The position numbers were made by a program, and so were the translations under genes. A DNA stretch of 6,200 nucleotides from an uncultured Bacillaceae bacterium (GTDB taxonomy: Bacteria; Bacillota; Bacilli; Bacillales; Amphibacillaceae): the NCBI GenBank assembly GCA_937925695.1, contig CALAMD010000103.1, positions 1-6,200 on the forward strand, given 5' to 3'. This document shows positions 1 through 4,035 of the stretch, piece by piece (the first letter of the stretch is position 1; the number at the start of each line of letters is the position of its first letter). Below the pieces are notes generated by a model. It made no database searches and had not been told where the DNA came from. It saw nothing but the letters and a program-made list of their open reading frames with translations.

Positions 1-2
1 TT

Positions 3-230
3 ATGCACCAATACGCTTTATTGCGCTTGTTATTAGCTGGACTGTGTCTTTATTTTGCATGGCCTTATATCCCACAACCATCATCATTGTTAGAGATGGC
101 ATTTTGGGGTGTATGGCTATTTTTGTTTTTATTAGTAGTAGGTGCTAATTTGGCTACGCTATTACAAATGACAACCCCTCCATTAATGGAACAGGAAAGA
201 GAAAAAGTGAGAGATACGCATAAATATTGA
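3..230 (+). CDS. Small two-helix membrane protein, function unknown
   Basis: I do not recognise this 75-residue protein. It has two hydrophobic segments, roughly residues 6-24 (rich in Leu, ending WPYIP) and 33-55 (FWGVWLFLFLLVVGANLATL). A charged hydrophilic tail of about 15 residues (EQEREKVRDTHKY) follows, so it is probably a small integral membrane protein with a cytoplasmic C terminus. The ATG at position 3 is the first visible in-frame start, but only two bases lie upstream. No ribosome binding site can be seen, and the true start may be outside the window. The TGA stop lies inside the -35 element of the next gene's promoter, so ytoI is closely packed behind it on the same strand. No hairpin terminator separates the two, so some read-through into ytoI is possible. 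The hydrophobic pattern and clean end support a real gene over a chance reading frame. Confidence 0.55.
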   Translation: MHQYALLRLLLAGLCLYFAWPYIPQPSSLLEMAFWGVWLFLFLLVVGANLATLLQMTTPPLMEQEREKVRDTHKY

Positions 231-255
231 GCGGAATGGAAATCATCTGTATAAT
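227..255 (+). promoter_or_regulatory. Sigma-A promoter of ytoI
   Basis: TTGAGC at 227-232 (four of six matches to TTGACA) and a perfect TATAAT at 250-255 are separated by exactly 17 bases. Transcription would start near 262, leaving a leader of about 42 bases before the ytoI start codon. The -35 box overlaps the stop codon of the upstream small gene (TGA at 228-230). The fit is good, but the start site is inferred. Confidence 0.65.
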
Positions 256-286
256 AAGTAATATATAAATATATTAGTACAGATGA
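243..286. promoter_or_regulatory. Nested palindrome over the ytoI promoter, possible operator
   Basis: A perfect 9-bp inverted repeat, TCATCTGTA at 243-251 and TACAGATGA at 278-286, encloses a second perfect 8-bp inverted repeat, TAATATAT at 259-266 and ATATATTA at 269-276, with a two-base centre. The left outer arm runs into the -10 box and the inner palindrome covers the expected transcription start. Because the left outer arm lies upstream of the predicted start, it would not be in the mRNA, so a DNA-level operator fits better than an RNA hairpin. The region is very AT-rich, so part of the inner symmetry could be chance. The outer arms have mixed base composition and are more convincing. 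The binding protein is unknown; YtoI itself is a candidate. Confidence 0.45.
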
Positions 287-292
287 AAGCCG

Positions 293-299
293 GTGATCT
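293..299 (+). promoter_or_regulatory. Ribosome binding site of ytoI
   Basis: GGTGATC matches the complement of the 3' end of Bacillus 16S rRNA and lies just before the ATG at 304 (six bases from GGTGA to the ATG). It decides the start. An earlier in-frame ATG at 283 has no such site in front of it and would add only seven residues that family members lack. Confidence 0.75.
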
Positions 300-303
300 A
301 AAA

Positions 304-1611
304 ATGACAACTAAACATGAACAGATCCTTCGGCATATTATGGCTTTAGAAGTCGGTCATAAAATATCCGTAAGGCAAATTGCCAGAGAGTTAAATGTCA
401 GTGATGGTACAGCATATCGGGCGATTAAAGAAGCCGAAAATCAAGGATTGGTTAGTACGATTGAGCGAGTGGGCACAATTCGTATTGAACGGAAGAAAAA
501 AGAGAATATTGAAAAATTAACTTTTGCTGAAATAGTAAATATTATTGATGGACAAGTGTTAGGTGGAAGGGACGGGCTCCATAAAACCCTTAATAGATTT
601 TTAATCGGTGCGATGGAATTGGATCCGATGATGGAGTATACCGAAGCAGATTCATTGCTGATTGTTGGTAATCGGGTCAAGGCCCATGAGCTTGCTATAA
701 AAAAAGGAGCAGCAGTATTAATAACAGGTGGTTTTGATACAGAAGATTATATAAAGCGTTTAGCTGATGAGAAAAAGCTGCCTATCATGTCAACGACCTA
801 TGATACATTTACGGTTGCTTCGATGATCAACCGAGCGATTTACGACCAGTTGATCAAGAAGGAAATTATATTTGTCGAAGATATTTTAACGCCCTTTGAA
901 AAAATTTATTATTTACAACCGAAAGATACAATTGAAGAATGGTATGCTTTAAACGAAAAGACCCAACGGACCCGCTTCCCTGTCATTGATGAACATAGGC
1001 GTGTTTGTGGGATCGTAACGGCAAAGGATATTGTTGGAAAAAAACGCAATCTCCATATTCAAAAAATCATGACCAAAAACCCTGTTGTGGTTCAAGCGAA
1101 AACCTCTTTAGCTTATGTAGCACATATCATGGTTTGGGAAGGTATTGAACTTGTTCCGATTGTAGATGAGTCATCAGTACTGATTGGACTTGTTTCCAGA
1201 CAAGATGTGCTAAAAGCCTTACAACAAATGCAACGTCAGCCTCAAGTGGGCGACACGATTGATGATATTGTCTCCAGTAATTTGCATGCGACAAATCAGA
1301 AGCAAACTGTCTTTCAAACAGAAGTTATTCCACAAATGACAAATCAATTAGGAACGTTGTCTGATGGTGTTCTAATTAATATTATGACAGAGTCTAGTAG
1401 TCGATTATTAAACTACTTAAAAAAAGGAAATATAGTCGTTGAAAATGTTACAACTTATTTTATAGAACCTGTGCAAATTGACAGCCAGCTCATTATTAAA
1501 CCTAAATTATTAGAGGCAGGTCGAATTTATGCCAAAATTGAAGTTGAGATTTTTCATGACCAAAAACTAGTCGCAAAAGGCTTAATAACAGCCCAATTAA
1601 TTAACCGTTAA
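304..1611 (+). CDS. ytoI: YtoI-like regulator: HTH, DRTGG, tandem CBS and hotdog domains
   Basis: This 435-residue cytoplasmic protein matches Bacillus YtoI in length and order of parts. Residues 1-65 form a winged helix-turn-helix region (IARELNVSDGTAYRAIKEAE at about 26-45, then a basic stretch ending RKKK). Residues 70-185 are a DRTGG-type domain, with the AAVLITGG signature at 136-143 and a typical TTYDTFTVASMI end. Two CBS motifs follow at about 192-245 (FPVIDEHRRVCGIVTAKDIV) and 254-308 (LVPIVDESSVLIGLVSRQDVL). A hotdog-fold, thioesterase-like domain occupies about 335-435. CBS pairs commonly bind adenine nucleotides, DRTGG domains occur at the front of some phosphotransacetylases, and hotdog domains usually bind acyl-CoA or related thioesters. 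A transcription factor responding to a nucleotide or CoA metabolite is therefore likely, but no ligand or target is known to me. The start at 304 is preferred over 283 because of its ribosome binding site and the MTTKHEQ N terminus. The gene has its own promoter and ends in a strong hairpin. Confidence 0.93.
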   Translation: MTTKHEQILRHIMALEVGHKISVRQIARELNVSDGTAYRAIKEAENQGLVSTIERVGTIRIERKKKENIEKLTFAEIVNIIDGQVLGGRDGLHKTLNRFLIGAMELDPMMEYTEADSLLIVGNRVKAHELAIKKGAAVLITGGFDTEDYIKRLADEKKLPIMSTTYDTFTVASMINRAIYDQLIKKEIIFVEDILTPFEKIYYLQPKDTIEEWYALNEKTQRTRFPVIDEHRRVCGIVTAKDIVGKKRNLHIQKIMTKNPVVVQAKTSLAYVAHIMVWEGIELVPIVDESSVLIGLVSRQDVLKALQQMQRQPQVGDTIDDIVSSNLHATNQKQTVFQTEVIPQMTNQLGTLSDGVLINIMTESSSRLLNYLKKGNIVVENVTTYFIEPVQIDSQLIIKPKLLEAGRIYAKIEVEIFHDQKLVAKGLITAQLINR

Positions 1612-1612
1612 A

Positions 1613-1650
1613 AAACCAGCTAACAATTATTAGTTAGCTGGTTTCTTCTT
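1613..1650. terminator. Bidirectional terminator between ytoI and ytpI
   Basis: A perfect 12-bp stem, AAACCAGCTAAC at 1613-1624 with GTTAGCTGGTTT at 1633-1644, has an 8-base loop. On the + strand it continues into a T-rich tract (TTTCTTCTT). On the - strand it is followed by TTTTT (complement of 1611-1615). It can therefore end both ytoI and the convergent ytpI. It fills nearly all of the 37-base gap between the two stop codons. Confidence 0.87.
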
Positions 1651-1945
1651 AATCTTGTGGATTTAATCGGCGATATTCATTTCGATAATGTTTAGCCGTT
1701 TTAAAACCATGGGTTAACTGTAAGATGCCTAAGAAGGCAAACACCGCTGCAATGAATAAAGCAATACGGGTTTGGTAAAATAAATATTGATTAATGCCGA
1801 AAAATAAAATAAATGTTCCAAGACAAATTCTAGATTTTGAGTTAAGATAGTGTTGAGTTAGTTCATCTTTCGTACGTAGGATTGCGACTTTAAAATAAAT
1901 ATATAACACAATCGAAACAACGATTACAATAGGAAAAATAACCAT
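1649..1945 (-). CDS. ytpI: YtpI-like three-helix membrane protein
   Basis: This 98-residue protein resembles the Bacillus YtpI family in size (about 100 residues), position beside nrnA and ytoI, and its central SKSRICLGTFILFFGINQ segment. Three membrane helices are visible, at about residues 2-20, 38-56 and 60-79. A short polar loop (residues 24-37) joins the first two, and the C-terminal tail is basic and polar (KTAKHYRNEYRRL), so it is predicted to lie in the cytoplasm. The family has no established function that I know of. The ATG at 1945 is the only good start, because an in-frame TAG lies just upstream. Its ribosome binding site is weak: the best match, AAAGCGAGTG, sits about 11 bases from the ATG. 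It is convergent with ytoI, sharing its terminator, and divergent from nrnA. Confidence 0.85.
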   Translation of the reverse strand: MVIFPIVIVVSIVLYIYFKVAILRTKDELTQHYLNSKSRICLGTFILFFGINQYLFYQTRIALFIAAVFAFLGILQLTHGFKTAKHYRNEYRRLNPQD

Positions 1946-2056
1946 AATTCGGTGAGCACTCGCTTTCTAAAATGAATCTTTGTTACATTGTATCTTGTTT
2001 AGCTGTAATAAGCTAGAATTTAATATAAATATAAAGGAAAATGAGGGTAAGCTAAA
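1946..2056. promoter_or_regulatory. Divergent ytpI/nrnA promoter region
   Basis: Both genes must start transcription within these 111 AT-rich bases, but no complete promoter stands out. For ytpI, TACAAT on the - strand (1992-1987) is a good -10 without a convincing -35. For nrnA, TAGAAT at 2014-2019 and TATAAA at 2024-2029 are possible -10 boxes, again without a clear -35 at the right distance. A short inverted repeat, TAGCT (2000-2004) and AGCTA (2011-2015), lies between the two sets of candidates and may be chance. Confidence 0.35.
2043..2047 (+). promoter_or_regulatory. Ribosome binding site of nrnA (TTG start)
   Basis: GAGGG lies nine bases before the TTG at 2057. It supports this non-ATG start, together with an in-frame TAA at 2048-2050 that rules out anything further upstream. 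Confidence 0.6.
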
Positions 2057-3004
2057 TTGATAATTCAAAAGATAATTGATGCGATTAAATCATATGATAC
2101 GATCATTATTCATCGGCATGTACGACCAGATCCAGATGCTTATGGATCACAAGTAGGATTAAAAGAGATTATTTCAGCTTCTTTTCCACAAAAACAAGTC
2201 TATGCTGTAGGCGAGGAAGATCCATCATTAGATTTCTTAGCACGAATGGATGAGATTGAAGATGAAAAATATGAGGATGCACTAGTCATTGTTTGTGATA
2301 CTGCAAATACTGAGCGAATTAGTGATCAACGGTATGATCAGGGAAAGATGCTTATAAAAATAGACCATCATCCTAACCACGATCAATATGGTGATTTGCT
2401 TTGGGTAGATACGTCCATGGGTTCAACTTGTGAAATGATATATGAATTATATGCCCATGGAAAAAAAGACGGTTTTCAAATGCCCGAAGTTGCTGCTCGA
2501 TTGTTATATGCGGGGATTGTTGGTGATACAGGGCGATTTTTATTTCAAAGTACCACAGAGAAAACCTTTAAAATTGCAGCAGATTTAGTCACCTATTCTT
2601 TTTCATTAACGGATTTATATGAAAATTTATATAGCATTAATGAAAATATCGCTAGACTGCAAGGATATATTTTACAAAACTTTACGATGTCCGAAGCTGG
2701 TGTGTCTGTTGTAAAAATCACGAAAGAAACGCTGGATGAGTTCAATGTGGATGCTTCTGAGTCAGGACAGTTAGTTTCAGTGCTTGGCAATATTGAAGGG
2801 ATCGCTGCCTGGGCGTTCTTTATTGAGGAAGAACCATCATTAATCCGCGTTCGTCTTCGCTCCAAAGGACCCGTTATCAATGAGTTAGCTGCAAAATATA
2901 ATGGAGGTGGGCATGCGCTTGCAGCTGGTGCGAAAGTAAGTTCTTGGCAGGAAGCTGATGCATTGGCCAGTGAATTAGAAACACTTTGCCAACAACATAA
3001 ATAA
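2057..3004 (+). CDS. nrnA: NrnA: DHH-family oligoribonuclease and pAp phosphatase
   Basis: This 315-residue cytoplasmic enzyme matches Bacillus subtilis NrnA (YtqI, about 313 residues) across its length. NrnA degrades RNA oligomers of two to five nucleotides and dephosphorylates 3'-phosphoadenosine 5'-phosphate (pAp) to AMP, using manganese ions. All catalytic motifs are present. In the DHH domain these are H19-R-H21 with RPDPDA at 23-28, D81-T-A-N, the family-naming D103-H104-H105-P-N and G156-D157-T-G-R. In the C-terminal DHHA1 substrate-binding domain they are RVRLRSK at about 264-270 and GGGH at 283-286. It starts with TTG: this places the HRHVRPD motif at residue 19, as in homologues, and no upstream in-frame start exists. 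The gene stands alone on its strand, divergent from ytpI and convergent with ytrI. Its role is the last step of RNA turnover and removal of pAp left by sulfate assimilation and carrier-protein phosphopantetheinylation. Confidence 0.97.
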   Translation: MIIQKIIDAIKSYDTIIIHRHVRPDPDAYGSQVGLKEIISASFPQKQVYAVGEEDPSLDFLARMDEIEDEKYEDALVIVCDTANTERISDQRYDQGKMLIKIDHHPNHDQYGDLLWVDTSMGSTCEMIYELYAHGKKDGFQMPEVAARLLYAGIVGDTGRFLFQSTTEKTFKIAADLVTYSFSLTDLYENLYSINENIARLQGYILQNFTMSEAGVSVVKITKETLDEFNVDASESGQLVSVLGNIEGIAAWAFFIEEEPSLIRVRLRSKGPVINELAAKYNGGGHALAAGAKVSSWQEADALASELETLCQQHK

Positions 3005-3019
3005 CTCGATGTAACGATA

Positions 3020-3056
3020 AAACATGCTCATTAACCTTGATAAAATGAGCATGTTT
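3020..3056. terminator. Bidirectional terminator between nrnA and ytrI
   Basis: A perfect 13-bp stem, AAACATGCTCATT at 3020-3032 with AATGAGCATGTTT at 3044-3056, has an 11-base loop. The T tract is short on the + strand (GTTTATTG) and a little better on the - strand (GTTTTATCG), so it probably serves both convergent units. The stop codon of ytrI (3057-3055) overlaps the outer end of the stem. Confidence 0.8.
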
Positions 3057-3558
3057 ATTGTGAAATATGAGCAGATAACTGTAATTTTACTGTTTGGGAG
3101 ATAATTAGTTTTTCAACATCGAAGTAATAGGTGAAATCATCAATCGTAAATGCTTTTTTTTCAATGGTGGATATTAACAATTGATCGCTCGCTGCAAGCA
3201 CGGATAAGTCCATCCCAATGATATGTTTTAGTTCAGCTTTTATTAATTCTGAAAATTGATGAATGAGGAGACGATCTAATTTTAATTCCTTATGGTTTGT
3301 GATGGTAATTTCAATTGTTTCAACAATGGATTGCATACGTCTTGCCTCATCTTCATCTTCTCTATCTTGTAGTAATGATTCATATAAATCTTCTAATTCA
3401 GTAACCTCGGCATGAAGCTTCAAATTTTTTTCAACCAGCTGTTCGTACATAGCACCATACATGTATAAAATGATTACATAGGATATGATGATCCCGGTGA
3501 TAAGCCCTAAAAAAAATCGTTGCCAGCTTTTTTTATGATGATATCTGGGAAAATGCAT
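3055..3558 (-). CDS. ytrI: YtrI-like sporulation membrane protein
   Basis: This 167-residue protein resembles Bacillus YtrI, especially the N-terminal block PRYHHKKSWQRFFLGLITG and the MYGAMYEQ segment. A basic cytoplasmic N terminus (residues 1-13) leads into one membrane helix at about 14-35. A charged, probably coiled-coil stretch follows at about 38-80 (rich in Glu, Asp and Leu), then a mixed C-terminal domain that should lie outside the membrane on the far side. In B. subtilis ytrI is expressed in the mother cell under sigma-E with ytrH, and its loss is reported to impair spore formation. Biochemistry is not established. An upstream in-frame ATG at 3585 would add nine residues, but it lies inside ytrH and lacks family support. 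The start at 3558 has a good ribosome binding site and overlaps the ytrH stop. It is the second gene of the ytrH-ytrI operon. Confidence 0.9.
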   Translation of the reverse strand: MHFPRYHHKKSWQRFFLGLITGIIISYVIILYMYGAMYEQLVEKNLKLHAEVTELEDLYESLLQDREDEDEARRMQSIVETIEITITNHKELKLDRLLIHQFSELIKAELKHIIGMDLSVLAASDQLLISTIEKKAFTIDDFTYYFDVEKLIISQTVKLQLSAHISQ

Positions 3559-3890
3559 TAACTCACATCCTCTTGAATAAGCCACTGAATCAGCACGATC
3601 CCTGCTTTGACGCCGCCCATCGCTGATATAATTAATAACACTTGTTTGACAATATCAATTGTTGAGCCATCGATCACACCTTTTTCAAAGTTGGCAATCG
3701 CATCAAAAGTACCACCAATGGCAGCGACAATTGCCCAAATTCTTAATCCTTTAGCAATTCTATTAATCGACGTTAAAGGTGCTTCCCCGGTTAAAAAGGA
3801 TCCGATGCTGCCAATAATTGCTCCACCGACAATTACCCCAAAGGCAATAAAAAAGCAGTGTATAAAAGAAGTAATAAACCTTTCTCCCAT
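3558..3890 (-). CDS. ytrH: YtrH-like sporulation membrane protein
   Basis: This 110-residue hydrophobic protein closely resembles Bacillus YtrH (about 113 residues), including the block RIWAIVAAIGGTFDAI at about 50-65 and the LLIISAMGGVKAG segment at about 85-97. Three membrane helices are predicted, at about residues 7-33 (glycine-rich, GVIVGGAIIGSIGSF), 49-66 and 77-104. In B. subtilis, ytrH is a sigma-E-controlled mother-cell gene needed for normal spores, probably acting at the forespore outer membrane in cortex formation. The molecular role is unknown. The ATG at 3890 has an AGGGGTG ribosome binding site seven bases away. Its TAA stop shares one base with the ytrI ATG (TAATG), so the two are translationally coupled and may work as a membrane pair. 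A sigma-E-like promoter lies just upstream. Confidence 0.92.
   Translation of the reverse strand: MGERFITSFIHCFFIAFGVIVGGAIIGSIGSFLTGEAPLTSINRIAKGLRIWAIVAAIGGTFDAIANFEKGVIDGSTIDIVKQVLLIISAMGGVKAGIVLIQWLIQEDVS
3566..3573 (-). promoter_or_regulatory. Ribosome binding site of ytrI inside ytrH
   Basis: AGAGGATG on the - strand (3573-3566) lies within the last codons of ytrH, nine bases from AGAGGA to the ATG at 3558. It fixes the ytrI start and rules against the longer reading frame beginning at 3585. Confidence 0.7.
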
Positions 3891-3897
3891 TTGGAAA

Positions 3898-3904
3898 CAC
3901 CCCT
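3898..3904 (-). promoter_or_regulatory. Ribosome binding site of ytrH
   Basis: AGGGGTG on the - strand (3904-3898) ends seven bases before the ATG at 3890, at normal spacing for Bacillus. Confidence 0.65.
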
Positions 3905-3922
3905 AAGCGGATTACTTGTTTC

Positions 3923-3951
3923 ATTCTATGACCTGTTGGACAAGGATATGT
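3923..3951 (-). promoter_or_regulatory. Sigma-E-like promoter of ytrHI
   Basis: On the - strand, ACATATC (3951-3945) and CATAGAAT (3930-3923) are separated by 14 bases. This is close to the B. subtilis sigma-E pattern of an ATATT-type -35, a spacer of about 14 bases and a CATACAAT-type -10. The start point would be near 3916, giving a leader of about 25 bases that carries the ytrH ribosome binding site. The match agrees with the known sigma-E control of this operon in B. subtilis. Confidence 0.7.
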
Positions 3952-3972
3952 TTTTAAAATAAGACTTCCTTT

Positions 3973-4001
3973 CTGAATCAACCATGAGAATCCGCTATAA
4001 T
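3973..4001 (+). promoter_or_regulatory. Sigma-A promoter of dnaE
   Basis: A perfect TATAAT lies at 3996-4001. With a 17-base spacer the -35 is CTGAAT (3973-3978), a weak match that keeps only the TGA core. Transcription would begin near 4008, about 28 bases before the dnaE start. It faces away from the ytrH promoter, with about 20 bases between the two -35 elements. Confidence 0.55.
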
Positions 4002-4018
4002 GGTGATATAGTGTGTTG

Positions 4019-4025
4019 AAGGTGA
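4019..4025 (+). promoter_or_regulatory. Ribosome binding site of dnaE
   Basis: AAGGTGA lies ten bases before the ATG at 4036. Another in-frame ATG at 4027 is nearly on top of this site and would add MRS to the protein. Spacing and family N termini favour 4036. Confidence 0.65.
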
Positions 4026-4035
4026 GATGAGATCT

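Noticed and set aside
283..303. Upstream ATG adding seven residues to YtoI
   Set aside because: No ribosome binding site in front of it; it sits within the palindrome arm, and the strong GGTGATC serves the ATG at 304.
65..310. 81-codon frame on the - strand over the small membrane gene and ytoI leader
   Set aside because: It runs antisense through the 75-residue gene, the ytoI promoter and start, has no family resemblance, and looks like a chance frame.
441..680. 79-codon - strand frame inside ytoI
   Set aside because: Complementary to well-conserved YtoI coding sequence; no recognisable protein.
2593..2880. 95-codon - strand frame inside nrnA
   Set aside because: Antisense to conserved NrnA domain sequence; serine- and threonine-rich composition typical of a shadow frame.
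3559..3585. Upstream ATG adding nine residues to YtrI
   Set aside because: Lies within ytrH, lacks a better ribosome binding site, and the family begins at the M-x-x-PRY sequence reached from the ATG at 3558.
3607..3906. 99-codon + strand frame over ytrH
   Set aside because: Antisense to the clearly recognised YtrH; its hydrophobic look is the mirror of the membrane helices.
3763..3981. 72-codon - strand frame overlapping ytrH and its promoter
   Set aside because: Out of frame with ytrH, covers the sigma-E-like promoter, and resembles no protein.
3906..3996. 8-bp inverted repeat AGCGGATT (3906-3913) and AATCCGCT (3989-3996) flanking the ytrH/dnaE gap
   Set aside because: Short, with 75 bases between the arms and no clear role; compatible with chance, although each copy lies close to a promoter or ribosome binding site.
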